Positions 15,622 through 24,364 of a stretch of 34,957 bases of DNA are shown piece after piece. The notes under the pieces were generated by a model that searched no databases, had not been told where the DNA came from, and worked only from the letters and a program-made list of their open reading frames with translations. The DNA comes from JAENVT01 sp040006755. GTDB lineage: Bacteria > Actinomycetota > Acidimicrobiia > Acidimicrobiales > Ilumatobacteraceae. The stretch is taken from contig JBDTWJ010000018.1 of assembly GCA_040006755.1 (NCBI GenBank), positions 1 through 34,957 on the forward strand, written 5' to 3'. The first letter of the stretch is position 1. Each line of letters begins with the position of its first letter. Position numbers and translations under genes: made by a program.

Positions 15622-16884
15622 GTGGCACAGCGGTTTTACGTCGAGACCCTGGGGTGTCCGAAGAATCAGGTCGACAGCGACAAGCTGGTCGGCACGTTGC
15701 TGGCCGACGGGATGACACCGACCGACGACGCGGCGATTGCCGATCTGGTCGTGGTCAACACGTGTGCATTCATCGACGAGGCGCGTAAGGAGTCGATCGA
15801 CACGATCCTGGCTCTCGAGGACCAACGCAAAGACGGCGCACGCCTGGTCGTGACCGGTTGCATGGCCGAGCGCTACGGCGACGAACTGGCTGCCGCGCTT
15901 CCGGAGGTCGACCAGGTCGCCGGGTTCGGGGTACCGATCAACCTTGGTCGCAAACCGCTCTCGATCAGTGCGACCCCGATCCCGATGCTCGACCTACTGA
16001 ACCTGCCACGACCGAAGTCGTCGAGTCCGTGGGCCTACATCAAGATCGCTGAGGGATGCGATCGCAGCTGCGGGTTCTGCGCCATCCCCTCGTTCCGCGG
16101 CCCGCAGCGCAGTCGCGATGTGTCGTCGATCCTCGATGAGGTCGAGCAGCTCGAGGCTCAAGAGATCGTGCTCGTCGCTCAGGACCTTGCGAGTTACGGC
16201 AAGGATCGGCCCGACGAGCTCGGCGCGGGATCGATCGTTCCACTCGTCAAGGCCGTCAGCGCGGTTGCGCCATGGACCCGCCTCTTGTACCTGTATCCCA
16301 GCGATCTCACCGACGAGCTCATCGATGCCATCCTCGGAACCGATGTCGCGTACTTCGACCTGTCGCTGCAGCACGTCAGCAAGCCGTTGTTGCGGCGCAT
16401 GCGGCGTTGGGGAGATGGTGATCGTTTTCTGAAGCGCATCGAAGACATCCGCTCGCGCCAATCCGATGCTGCGTTCCGCAGCAACTTCATCGTCGGCTAT
16501 CCCGGAGAGACCGAAGAAGACCACGATCAACTCCTGCGATTCGTCGAAGAGGCCGAGCTCGACTGGTGTGGCTTCTTCAAATACAGCGCAGAGGAAGGCA
16601 CGTACGCGGTCAGCCTCGATGGTGCAGTCGAGTCGAGCCTGATGAACGAACGCCTCGCCGAGCTGCGCGAGTTGCAGGACGACATCACGGCGCGGCGGCG
16701 CGACGCCTTGATCGGCACGACGACCAAGGTGCTCGTCGACGAGGCCGGCGTGGCGCGCAGCAGTCGCGAGGCACCGGAGATCGACGGCATCATCGAGGTT
16801 CCGACATGCCTTGTGATCGGCCAGTTCCACACCGTTCGTATCGTTGATGCCATGGGTCCGGACCTTCTGGCAGAATCGAACTGA
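15622..16884 (+). CDS. rimO: Ribosomal protein S12 methylthiotransferase RimO
   Basis: 420 residues, radical SAM methylthiotransferase that modifies an aspartate of ribosomal protein S12. The N-terminal UPF0004 domain begins VETLGCPKNQVDSDKL, which distinguishes RimO from MiaB. The second cluster's radical SAM cysteines are Cys146, Cys150 and Cys153 (CDRSCGFC). The SNFIVGYPGETEED segment and a C-terminal TRAM-like domain (about 365-420) follow. The start is GTG 15622, right before the conserved N-terminus. The stop overlaps the next gene as TGATG. Confidence 0.95.
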   Translation: MAQRFYVETLGCPKNQVDSDKLVGTLLADGMTPTDDAAIADLVVVNTCAFIDEARKESIDTILALEDQRKDGARLVVTGCMAERYGDELAAALPEVDQVAGFGVPINLGRKPLSISATPIPMLDLLNLPRPKSSSPWAYIKIAEGCDRSCGFCAIPSFRGPQRSRDVSSILDEVEQLEAQEIVLVAQDLASYGKDRPDELGAGSIVPLVKAVSAVAPWTRLLYLYPSDLTDELIDAILGTDVAYFDLSLQHVSKPLLRRMRRWGDGDRFLKRIEDIRSRQSDAAFRSNFIVGYPGETEEDHDQLLRFVEEAELDWCGFFKYSAEEGTYAVSLDGAVESSLMNERLAELRELQDDITARRRDALIGTTTKVLVDEAGVARSSREAPEIDGIIEVPTCLVIGQFHTVRIVDAMGPDLLAESN

Positions 16885-17444
16885 TGCCCGTCGACCCGTC
16901 CGCTGTGAAGACCTGGGCAAACCTGGTCACGGTTGCGCGGGTCCTGATAGCGCCATTCATGTTCGTGTTGATCCCCGACGAGCCGGGCGGTTCGTGGGTG
17001 GCGTTCGCCCTGTGGTTCGTGTTGTGCAGCACCGATGGAATCGATGGATACCTGGCGCGGCGTCATGGGTCCACAACGGTTGGGGCCTTCCTCGACCCGT
17101 TGGCCGACAAGGTTCTCGTGCTCGGGGCGATGATCTTCCTCGTCAACAGCCACGTCTTCTGGATCGTGCCGGTCGTCATCATCGCGGCCCGCGAATTGGC
17201 GATCAGCTTGTACCGCACCTTTGTGGGAGCGAAGGGCGTCAGCGTCCCGGCCAGCAAGATCGCCAAGTTGAAGACTTTGACGCAGCAATTGGCGGTCGGA
17301 TTCGCGATAGCGCCGCTCACCGCGATCGACGCGAAGTGGCTGTGGAATGGCCTGCTGTGGATTTCAGTGGTACTGGCGATCGTGAGCGGGTGCCAATACA
17401 TGTGGCGCGCTCGTCAACCGAGAGAGACGGCCAATGCGCTGTGA
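16884..17444 (+). CDS. pgsA: CDP-diacylglycerol-glycerol-3-phosphate 3-phosphatidyltransferase
   Basis: 186 residues, membrane CDP-alcohol phosphatidyltransferase. The family signature is complete: Asp51, Asp54, Gly55, Ala58, Arg59, Gly67, Asp71 and Asp75 (DGIDGYLARR ... GAFLDPLADK). Several hydrophobic helices flank it. It would make phosphatidylglycerol phosphate from CDP-diacylglycerol and glycerol 3-phosphate. Related enzymes in actinobacteria make phosphatidylinositol phosphate or cardiolipin; the PgsA call rests on its place between rimO and cinA. It overlaps rimO by one base and cinA by 11 bases. Confidence 0.88.
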   Translation: MPVDPSAVKTWANLVTVARVLIAPFMFVLIPDEPGGSWVAFALWFVLCSTDGIDGYLARRHGSTTVGAFLDPLADKVLVLGAMIFLVNSHVFWIVPVVIIAARELAISLYRTFVGAKGVSVPASKIAKLKTLTQQLAVGFAIAPLTAIDAKWLWNGLLWISVVLAIVSGCQYMWRARQPRETANAL

Positions 17445-18684
17445 CGTCGTGGCGGTCGGCACCGAGCTGTTGCTCGGTCAGATCGTCGACACCAACAGTG
17501 CATGGCTCGGTGAAAATCTGGCAGCCAATGGCATCGACTCGCTGTTGCAGGTGAAGGTCGGCGACAACCTCGGTCGCGTCGAGTCGGTGTTGCGCAACGC
17601 GTTGGCCGATGCCGATGCAGTGATCATGTGCGGCGGTCTCGGCCCGACACACGACGACCTCACCCGCGAGGCGATTGCCGCCGTGATGGGTGTTGAGCTT
17701 CGCCAGGACGACGCCGTCGCCGACGTGATCACCCAGATGTTCGTTTCGCGCGGCCGGTACATGCCCGCCAACAACCTGCGCCAGGCGATGGTGCCAGTGG
17801 GTGCAACCATCATCCCGCAGACGCGCGGCACCGCGCCGGGTCTCATCTGTCCAGTCAGCGTCGACGGTGTCGACAAGGTCGTGTATGCGGTGCCCGGGGT
17901 GCCACACGAGATGAAGGAGATGGTCGAGCGTGCCGTGCTGCCCGACCTTCATCGTCGATCCGGTGAGACCGGCGTGATCGTCAGCCGCACGCTGCGCACG
18001 TGGGGCGAGAGCGAGAGTGGGCTCAACGAGCGTCTTGATCCGTTGATCACCCAACTCGACGCGGCCGGGAACCCGACCTTGGCGTTCCTCGCCAGCGGTT
18101 GGGAGGGACTGAAGGTTCGACTCACTGCGAAGGCAGCGACGCGGGCCGATGCCGGGTCGCTGCTCGACAAATGGGACGCCGAGGTTCGCCTCGTGGCCGG
18201 CGAACAGGTCTTTGGTGTCGACGACGAAACGATGGAGTCGGTCGTGCTCGACATCATGCGCACGGGCGGACTCACCCTCGCAGTTGCCGAGTCGGTCACG
18301 GGTGGTTTGGTCGCGGGCCGCCTGACGGCGGTGCCAGGTTCCAGCGACGTGTTGCGCGGCGCCCTGGTCTCGTACGCCAGCGAGGTGAAGTTCAACTTGC
18401 TCGATGTGCCACTCGGCCCGGTGGTCAGCGAGGCTGCTGCTGCTGCGATGGCCACTGGCGTGCGACGTCTGCTCGGCGCCGACGTCGGGCTCGCGCTCAC
18501 GGGTGTCGCCGGCCCCGCCGAGCAAGATGGCATGCCGGTCGGAACGTTGTGCGTGGGTATCGACGACGGCAACACCGTGGCAACGCGCACGGTCCGCGTT
18601 CCCGGGCAACGCGAACAGATGCGACAGATGAGTGTGATCACCGCGCTGGATTACCTCCGCCGCCATTTGCTCGCCGCCGAATAG
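17434..18684 (+). CDS. cinA: CinA family protein (nicotinamide-nucleotide amidohydrolase type)
   Basis: 416 residues with both CinA parts. The N-terminal molybdopterin-binding-like domain (about 1-170) has VGTELLLGQIVDTNSAWLGENL and CGGLGPTHDDLTREA. The C-terminal PncC-like domain (about 255-416) has AVAESVTGGLVAGRLTAVPGSS and ALTGVAGPAEQDGMPVGTLC. Family members recycle NMN by deamidation and some act on ADP-ribose. It overlaps pgsA by 11 bases. In many actinobacteria the pgsA-cinA run leads on toward recA; here it ends at a tRNA gene. Confidence 0.93.
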   Translation: MRCDVVAVGTELLLGQIVDTNSAWLGENLAANGIDSLLQVKVGDNLGRVESVLRNALADADAVIMCGGLGPTHDDLTREAIAAVMGVELRQDDAVADVITQMFVSRGRYMPANNLRQAMVPVGATIIPQTRGTAPGLICPVSVDGVDKVVYAVPGVPHEMKEMVERAVLPDLHRRSGETGVIVSRTLRTWGESESGLNERLDPLITQLDAAGNPTLAFLASGWEGLKVRLTAKAATRADAGSLLDKWDAEVRLVAGEQVFGVDDETMESVVLDIMRTGGLTLAVAESVTGGLVAGRLTAVPGSSDVLRGALVSYASEVKFNLLDVPLGPVVSEAAAAAMATGVRRLLGADVGLALTGVAGPAEQDGMPVGTLCVGIDDGNTVATRTVRVPGQREQMRQMSVITALDYLRRHLLAAE

Positions 18685-18695
18685 GCTTCGAAGAC

Positions 18696-18768
18696 GCCCC
18701 CGTAGCTCAACGGATAGAGCAGCGGGTTTCTACCCCGTAGGTTGGGAGTTCGATTCTCTCCGGGGGCG
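18696..18768 (+). tRNA. tRNA-Arg (anticodon TCT)
   Basis: A complete cloverleaf folds by eye. Acceptor stem GCCCCCG pairs with CGGGGGC, the D arm is GCTC/GAGC, the anticodon stem GCGGG/CCCGT holds loop TTTCTAC (anticodon TCT), and the T arm is GGGAG-TTCGATT-CTCTC. The discriminator is G and no CCA is encoded. It starts 11 bases after the cinA stop. Confidence 0.95.
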
Positions 18769-18802
18769 CTGCAGGTCGAGAGAGCGGGAGAGTGAGCAGG
18801 AG

Positions 18803-19153
18803 ATGGAAGACGATCCGGGATGGCCGTGGGGCCGGAAGTCGATACACACGATGTTCGTTCCTCAGTTGGCGATGCGACACGCTGCGAGAAGTGACAGTCG
18901 CGACGCACTGCTCGAACTGCATTCGCTGTGCCTGACCCTCTGTGCGGCGATCGTGGCGATCGGTGTCGTGGTTGACATCGCTCTTGGGCCGTGGTGGGTG
19001 TATTTCATCGGAGCCTTCTTCGCGGTCGTGGGTATTGCGCGACTTGCTCCGACCAGCCGACACATCCAGCAGGAAGACGACGAACTCGCCCGCGCCGGGT
19101 GCATGCGGTCACTGATCAGTGCGCTGCCTGCGGCGCCATATGGTGCGCAATGA
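18803..19153 (+). CDS. Small membrane protein of unknown function
   Basis: 116 residues from ATG 18803 with AGCAGGAG upstream. Two membrane helices are seen: about 42-63 (LCLTLCAAIVAIGVVVDIAL) and about 65-82 (WVYFIGAFFAVVGIARL), with a charged C-terminal tail (HIQQEDDELARA). No domain is recognised. Its stop overlaps the start of the serine hydrolase gene as ATGA (19150-19153), so the two are coupled. Confidence 0.65.
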   Translation: MEDDPGWPWGRKSIHTMFVPQLAMRHAARSDSRDALLELHSLCLTLCAAIVAIGVVVDIALGPWWVYFIGAFFAVVGIARLAPTSRHIQQEDDELARAGCMRSLISALPAAPYGAQ

Positions 19154-20580
19154 GCTCAGATTCGTTCGCCGTTGCTCGCCCCGACCTCGAGCGTCTGGTG
19201 GCGTTGCGCTCGATGCAACGTCAGTGCTCGGTCTCATGGGGCGTCGTTGCAGACGGAGAGTTGGTGCTGACAGGCGCGCACGCCTCCGAGCCGGATCCGT
19301 TGCCGTCCGAGCACACCGTGTTCCGCATCGCATCGATGACGAAAAGCTTCACGGCGTCGTCGATCCTCATCCTTCGCGATCGAGGGCTGTTGCGACTCGA
19401 CGACGTCGTAGCGGACATCACTCCGGAGTTCTCCTGCCTGGTTGGTCCAACGACGGACTCGCCGCCAATCACCGTGCGACACCTGTTGTCGATGTCGGGG
19501 GGCATGGCGACCGACGATGCATGGGCTGATCGTCACCTCGACATCTCCGACGAGCAACTCGATGAACTGGTCGGTAATGGCCTGAGCTTCGCGTGGGCGC
19601 CGCAGACTCGAGGCGAGTACTCCAACCTCGGATTCGCGATGCTGGGCAGGATCGTCAAGCGTGTTTCTGGTCGGCGCGTCCAGGATTTCATCACGGAGCA
19701 GCTTCTGCAGCCACTCGGGATGAATCGCACGACGTGGTTGCGGCCGACCCACGACGATTGGGCGAGGCCGTTCGACGTGAAAGACGATCAGCGCGTGCCC
19801 GACATCGAACCGCTCGGCGATGGTGCCATTGCACCAATGGGTGGGCTGTGGTCGTGCGTTTCCGATCTGGCTCGTTGGGTGAGGTGGTTCGCCGATGCGT
19901 TTCCGCCTCGAGACGGCGCCGACGACGGGCCACTCTGCAGATCGTCACGGCGCGAGATGCAACAGGTGCAGCGATCTTTCGCGACCAGCCACGCTCCCGC
20001 CACCGGTGAAGGCGACGAAGCCGTTCCGGAACGAATCGAGGGCGGGGGATATGGCTTCGGACTCTTCGTTGCCCACGACACGCGCTTCGGGCACTTCGTC
20101 ACTCACTCGGGCGGGTTGCCCGGCTACGGATCCAACATGAGGTGGGTCCCTGGCCGTAGCGTCGGCGTGATCGCGCTCGGAAATGCGACCTACGTGCCGA
20201 TGTCGATGATGGCTCGCAGGATGCTGGAGATCCTCGATGATCACGGTCTCGTCCCCGAGGTGCCAGTCGCGCCTGGAGCAGCGTTGCTCGATGCCGCCCA
20301 CCGACTCGCTGCATTGCTGTCGGACTGGAGCGATAATGCCGCGGGCGAACTGTTCGCAGACAACCTTGCGCTCGACGATTCGTTCGAGAACCAGGCACGT
20401 AGAGCGACAGACCTGACCGTCCCTCATGGACCCCTGAGACTGGAGCGAGTGACCACTGACACGCCGATGCGCGGACAAGCGGCGATGCGCCACGCCGACG
20501 GCACCGAGCGTCTCATCGATCTGGAGTTATCGCCGCTGGTGCCGCCGAGGGTTCAGTTCTACGAGGTCGTTGCAGGGTAG
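19150..20580 (+). CDS. Serine hydrolase of the beta-lactamase class C / esterase family
   Basis: 476 residues with the class C-type catalytic set. Ser62-x-x-Lys65 is in ASMTKSF, Tyr157-Ser-Asn is in GEYSNLGF, and His319-Ser-Gly-Gly replaces the KTG box. Members include D-aminopeptidases, esterases and penicillin-binding-like enzymes rather than true beta-lactamases. No signal peptide is seen at the chosen start, so it is probably cytoplasmic. A C-terminal extension of about 110 residues follows the core. ATG 19150 is chosen for its overlap with the upstream membrane-protein gene; in-frame upstream starts lie inside that gene. Substrate unknown. Confidence 0.85.
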   Translation: MSSDSFAVARPDLERLVALRSMQRQCSVSWGVVADGELVLTGAHASEPDPLPSEHTVFRIASMTKSFTASSILILRDRGLLRLDDVVADITPEFSCLVGPTTDSPPITVRHLLSMSGGMATDDAWADRHLDISDEQLDELVGNGLSFAWAPQTRGEYSNLGFAMLGRIVKRVSGRRVQDFITEQLLQPLGMNRTTWLRPTHDDWARPFDVKDDQRVPDIEPLGDGAIAPMGGLWSCVSDLARWVRWFADAFPPRDGADDGPLCRSSRREMQQVQRSFATSHAPATGEGDEAVPERIEGGGYGFGLFVAHDTRFGHFVTHSGGLPGYGSNMRWVPGRSVGVIALGNATYVPMSMMARRMLEILDDHGLVPEVPVAPGAALLDAAHRLAALLSDWSDNAAGELFADNLALDDSFENQARRATDLTVPHGPLRLERVTTDTPMRGQAAMRHADGTERLIDLELSPLVPPRVQFYEVVAG

Positions 20581-20600
20581 GGATTCGGGCGATCTGGCCC

Positions 20601-20606
20601 TACCCT
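20601..20606 (+). promoter_or_regulatory. Putative -10 box of carD
   Basis: TACCCT fits the TANNNT pattern and would place the transcript start about 30 bases before the GTG at 20643. No clear -35 is visible. Confidence 0.3.
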
Positions 20607-20642
20607 AAACAAGTCCGCAGTTCGAGCCGCATGAGGTCGTGT

Positions 20643-21164
20643 GTGAAGTTCAAAAAGGGCGACACCGTCATTTATCCACAGCATGGCGCGTGCATCGTGC
20701 AGGGAACCAAGAAGATGGAAGCGTTCGGTGCGACGCAGGAATATCTCATCCTGCGCACGGTCATCAACGAGATGACCCTGTCGGTGCCGACGTTGAAGAC
20801 CGATGAGGTTGGCGTTCGCCCACCGGTCAACGCCGACGAGTTGGAAGACCTCGTATCGGTGCTTTCGAAGCCCGATCCTCGCGTGCCCAGCAACTGGAGT
20901 CGCAGGTTCAAGAACCATCAAGAGAAGCTGAAGAGCGGCGACGTGTATCAAGTCGCTGAGGTCGTTCGAAACCTAGCGGCTCGCAACCGCGATGCATCGC
21001 TGTCGGCTGCCGAGCGCACCATGTACGACAGGGCGCGCATCAACCTCATCAGTGAGATCGCCCCTGCATTGAAGGTCAGCGCCGAAGACGCCGAGAAGTA
21101 CCTCGATGAGGCGTTGGCAAAGGGCGTGCTGAAGCCACCGAAGGAAGTCAAGAAGAAGGCTTAG
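20643..21164 (+). CDS. carD: CarD family RNA polymerase-binding regulator
   Basis: 173 residues. The N-terminal RNA-polymerase-interacting Tudor-like domain has FKKGDTVIYPQHGACIV, and the helical DNA-binding domain has PSNWSRRFKNHQEKLKSGDVYQVAEVVRNL, near the tryptophan that wedges the promoter in mycobacterial CarD. CarD stabilises open promoter complexes, notably at rRNA promoters. GTG 20643 is preferred because TGAGGT lies 5 bases upstream and the family begins M-x-FKxGD; ATG 20631 would add four residues. A Lys-rich tail (KPPKEVKKKA) extends past the usual end. It is not followed by ispD, unlike in mycobacteria. Confidence 0.93.
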   Translation: MKFKKGDTVIYPQHGACIVQGTKKMEAFGATQEYLILRTVINEMTLSVPTLKTDEVGVRPPVNADELEDLVSVLSKPDPRVPSNWSRRFKNHQEKLKSGDVYQVAEVVRNLAARNRDASLSAAERTMYDRARINLISEIAPALKVSAEDAEKYLDEALAKGVLKPPKEVKKKA

Positions 21165-21278
21165 CGCAGTACGCGACCACGGCCGGCAACTCGAGTGAAT
21201 CCTGGTCCTGCTTGGGCGCGCTATGACGCGGCCGGCACATCTCGCGCCCATTCAGCGGTCGACGCGTGCCGGCGTTCG

Positions 21279-22898
21279 TCAGCGAACTCTTGGCATCACG
21301 ATGAACGGCCACGGCGACGGCACTTCACCCACCGGCACTTCGATCACCGAGGGGCCGGCGTGAGCCATCGCGGTGCGCAGTGCATCGCCGAGTTCGTGCG
21401 GATCGTTGGCCTGCAGGCCGAGGCATCCGAAGCTTTCCGCGAAGGCGACGATGTCGGGATTGACCAGTGTCGAAGCGATCGTTCGCTCGATGCCGAATCG
21501 TTCCTGTTGGATCCGCCGCACGTTGCCGAACGCGTTGTCGTTGAACACCACCGTGATGGCGCGGATGTCATGTTGGACAGCGCTGGCCAACTCGGTCGCC
21601 GTGAACAGGAAGCCGCCGTCGCCGGTGATCGTCACCACCGTGCGGTTCGGCACGCCTGCCTTTGCTCCGATCCCGGTCGCCACTCCCGCGCCGAGGGTCC
21701 CTGCGAACCCGGACGACAGGAACGTTCGAGGTTGATTGAACTCGTACGCGAAATGGGCGACGAAGGTCATCTGCGTGACGTCCTCCACGAGGATCGCGTC
21801 GACGGGCAAGGCGTCACGGATCGCTGCCAGGAACGACAACTGTGGCTCGAGACCGACAATGTCGTTGAAGAACTGGGCGCGCTGGGCGCCGAGCGCTGCT
21901 CGCCTGTCAGGTCTTCGGACATCGGCAAGCCGATCGAGCAGCAAAGGCACCACTTCAGCGGCGTCACCATGGATCCCAAGCGCACCGATGTCGTGGCGAT
22001 CGAGTTCGTCCCGGTCGGTGTTGATCTGAATCAGGTTCAATCCGGCGGTGCCCCATTGCAGCAGAGGGAACTCGATGCGCGAACCGATGCCGAGCACGAG
22101 ATCGACGTCGGCCCACAACCGGTGGGCGACACCCAGCGGCACGAACAGCGGATCCGACTCGTCCATCACGCCATGCCCCATGCGTCGGGTCGACACGGGC
22201 ACCTGCAACAGTTCTGCCAGTTGGCGCACAGCGGGTGCAGCATCTTGAGCGCCGGAGCCGACCCAGATCAGCGGATTGACCGCGGCGCGCAGCTTCTCTG
22301 CAGCCGTGTCGACGGCCGCCAGATCAACCGTCGGCATCGTGCGAACACCACGTCCAACACGGCCGGGCGCGGGCTTGGCCCACAGATCAGCTGGTACCTC
22401 GATGGCGACGGGTCGTGGTGTGCCCGAGACCAGTTGATCGAACGCCCTTTGGATCTGCGCGGCCGCGCCCACGGTGTCGCGAACGATCGCAGCATGCTTC
22501 GTGATCTGACCGAGCACTGCCGGTTGGTCGTCGAGCTCATGGAGCACTCGGAAGCCTTTGGCAAGCAGTGGCGAATGGATCTGCCCGACGATCGCCAGCA
22601 CGCGCCCGCCCCCTCCGCATGCGCTCGACAATCCTGCGGATGCGTTGAGCAGTCCGGGCCCGGGCACGACGCACATCGCTGTGGGCCGGCCAGTGGCCTG
22701 CGCAGCGCCGAGCGCCATGTATGAGCAGCCCTGTTCATGCCGAGTGACGATCACTTCCAACCAATCGCGCGCGTCGACGACCGCATCGAAGAACGGGTCG
22801 TTCTGCACGCCCGGCAGGCAGAACAGTTGACGAATTCCCGTCGCCCTCATGCCGTCGAGGATGTGCTGCGCGATCGTGGGCTCTCCGTCTCGGGGCAT
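21279..22898 (-). CDS. Thiamine diphosphate-dependent enzyme (acetolactate synthase-like)
   Basis: 539 residues from ATG 22898, with the three ThDP-enzyme domains. The catalytic Glu is in TRHEQGCSYMALG, the central domain has WVGSGAQDA, and the ThDP/Mg motif is ITGDGGFLFTATELASAV through FNDNAFG. It looks like the acetolactate synthase / benzoylformate decarboxylase superfamily but lacks a companion small subunit, so valine/isoleucine synthesis is unlikely. An upstream ATG at 22928 would place the start inside the divergent gene; 22898 has a -10 (TACGAT) just before it. Pairing with the divergent glutamine synthetase-like gene suggests a shared pathway. Substrate unknown. Confidence 0.87.
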   Translation of the reverse strand: MPRDGEPTIAQHILDGMRATGIRQLFCLPGVQNDPFFDAVVDARDWLEVIVTRHEQGCSYMALGAAQATGRPTAMCVVPGPGLLNASAGLSSACGGGGRVLAIVGQIHSPLLAKGFRVLHELDDQPAVLGQITKHAAIVRDTVGAAAQIQRAFDQLVSGTPRPVAIEVPADLWAKPAPGRVGRGVRTMPTVDLAAVDTAAEKLRAAVNPLIWVGSGAQDAAPAVRQLAELLQVPVSTRRMGHGVMDESDPLFVPLGVAHRLWADVDLVLGIGSRIEFPLLQWGTAGLNLIQINTDRDELDRHDIGALGIHGDAAEVVPLLLDRLADVRRPDRRAALGAQRAQFFNDIVGLEPQLSFLAAIRDALPVDAILVEDVTQMTFVAHFAYEFNQPRTFLSSGFAGTLGAGVATGIGAKAGVPNRTVVTITGDGGFLFTATELASAVQHDIRAITVVFNDNAFGNVRRIQQERFGIERTIASTLVNPDIVAFAESFGCLGLQANDPHELGDALRTAMAHAGPSVIEVPVGEVPSPWPFIVMPRVR

Positions 22899-22904
22899 CG
22901 TGTG

Positions 22905-22918
22905 ATCGTAACTACAGT
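22905..22918. promoter_or_regulatory. Divergent promoter pair with back-to-back -10 boxes
   Basis: On the minus strand TACGAT (22910 to 22905) lies six bases before ATG 22898; on the plus strand TACAGT (22913-22918) lies eight bases before ATG 22927. Only two bases separate the two boxes. Both transcripts would be leaderless. Confidence 0.45.
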
Positions 22919-22926
22919 GCTCGTTC

Positions 22927-24312
22927 ATGACCGTTCCCACCGCGCGAAACGAAGTGACCCGTGACCAACTCGAGCACGACATTCGTCAGGGTGACATCGA
23001 CACGGTGCTGATGGTCTTTCCGGATCTGCAGGGGAGGCTGACGGGAAAGCGCACGACGGGACGGTTCTTCCTCGAGTCGGTGGCCGACGCCGGAACCGAG
23101 AACTGCGACTACCTCATTGCCTGCGACATGGACAACAACCCGGTGCCCGGCTACCGCTTCACCAGTTACGAGCAGGGCTATGGCGACATGTTGGCCCGCG
23201 CCGACTGGAACACGATTCGACGAATTCCGTGGGTCGACAAGACGGCGATGATCATGTGCGACCTCTTCGACGTCGACACCGACGAACTGGTCGAGGTTGC
23301 GCCGCGCACGGTGCTGCGACGACAGGAGGAGGCTGCCGAGGCAATGGGGTTTCTGCCGATGGTGGCCAGCGAGATCGAGTTCTACCTGTTTCAGGACACC
23401 TACGACGAGGCATATGCGAAGGGCTACCGCGACCTGCGGCCGCACTCGCCGTGGCTCGAGGACTACCACATCCTGCAGACGACCAAGGACGAGTACATCC
23501 TCGGCGCCATTCGACGAGGGCTCGAGGAAGCGGGTGTGCCGGTGGAGTTCTCGAAGGGCGAGGCCGGTCGCGGCCAACACGAGATGAACCTCGATTACAC
23601 GACCGCGGTCGAGATGGCCGATCGCAACAGTGTGTACAAGACAGCGGCGAAAGAGATCGCGCACCTCAACGGCCGCTCGGTCAGCTTCATGGCCAAGTAC
23701 GACTTCAACGACACGGGCTCCTCGTGCCACGTGCACAGCAGTCTGTGGTCACTCGACGGCAAGAAGGCGGTGTTCGACGATCACCATGGCCCGCACGGCA
23801 TGAGCGAGACGTTCCAGCACTACGTCGCCGGCCTCATCGCGACCGCTCAGGAGTTCAGCCTGCTGTGGGCGCCGACGGTCAACAGCTACAAGCGCTTCCA
23901 GCCTGGCTCGTGGGCGCCGACCGGGATCGGCTGGGGTGTCGACAATCGCACGCTCGGCTTCCGCAAGGTGGGCCACGGCAAGGGTTCTCGCGTCGAGTGC
24001 CGCATCCCCGGCAGCGATGCCAACAGCTACTTCGCATTCGCCGGTCAGATTGCAGGTGGCCTGTACGGGATCAAGCACGAACTACCGCTGGAGGAGCCGT
24101 TCGTAGGCAACGGTTACGAGGCCACTGGCATCGGTCGCATCCCGTGGAACCTGCCCGATGCCATCGCGCTATGGGAGGGCTCGACGATTGCCAAGGAATG
24201 CTTCGGCGACGAGGTACATCACCACATCCTCACCATGGCGAAGGGCGAGTGGCTGGCCAGCAACCAGTCGGTCACCGATTGGGAGTTGCGTCGCTACTGG
24301 GAGCGCATCTAA
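22927..24312 (+). CDS. Glutamine synthetase family protein (gamma-glutamyl ligase-like)
   Basis: 461 residues with the glutamine synthetase catalytic fold. Metal and substrate residues are visible: Glu149 and Glu151 in SEIEFYLF, the GEAGRGQHEMNLDY block, His in GSSCHVHSSLW, NSYKRFQPGSWAP and the Arg/Glu set in RVECRIPGSDAN. An N-terminal beta-grasp domain (about 10-110) is present. It lacks the C-terminal adenylylation-site sequence of housekeeping GlnA, so it is more likely one of the PuuA/GlnA3-type ligases that glutamylate amines or polyamines. It diverges from a ThDP enzyme. True substrate unknown. Confidence 0.88.
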   Translation: MTVPTARNEVTRDQLEHDIRQGDIDTVLMVFPDLQGRLTGKRTTGRFFLESVADAGTENCDYLIACDMDNNPVPGYRFTSYEQGYGDMLARADWNTIRRIPWVDKTAMIMCDLFDVDTDELVEVAPRTVLRRQEEAAEAMGFLPMVASEIEFYLFQDTYDEAYAKGYRDLRPHSPWLEDYHILQTTKDEYILGAIRRGLEEAGVPVEFSKGEAGRGQHEMNLDYTTAVEMADRNSVYKTAAKEIAHLNGRSVSFMAKYDFNDTGSSCHVHSSLWSLDGKKAVFDDHHGPHGMSETFQHYVAGLIATAQEFSLLWAPTVNSYKRFQPGSWAPTGIGWGVDNRTLGFRKVGHGKGSRVECRIPGSDANSYFAFAGQIAGGLYGIKHELPLEEPFVGNGYEATGIGRIPWNLPDAIALWEGSTIAKECFGDEVHHHILTMAKGEWLASNQSVTDWELRRYWERI

Positions 24313-24348
24313 CTGGCTCCCGCGACCTGCCGCACTGCAGCTTCCGGC

Positions 24349-24364
24349 CTGCCTGGTCAGGCAG
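24349..24364. terminator. Short hairpin between convergent genes
   Basis: CTGCCTG (24349-24355) and CAGGCAG (24358-24364) form a 7-base inverted repeat with a 2-base loop (realistically 6 pairs and a 4-base loop). It spans the stop codon of the small minus-strand gene and follows the glutamine synthetase-like gene. No T-run is seen, so function as a terminator is a guess. Confidence 0.35.

Noticed and set aside
18696..21278. Genomic island integrated at tRNA-Arg
   Set aside because: No integrase gene and no second copy of the tRNA 3' end were seen downstream in the window.
21165..21278. Possible small gene or terminator between carD and the ThDP enzyme
   Set aside because: Only a 9-base repeat (CGGCCGGCA, twice) is visible; no hairpin with a T-run and no convincing short frame.
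22899..22982. Longer start of the ThDP enzyme (28 more codons)
   Set aside because: It would run into the divergent glutamine synthetase-like gene, and the added residues have no family similarity.
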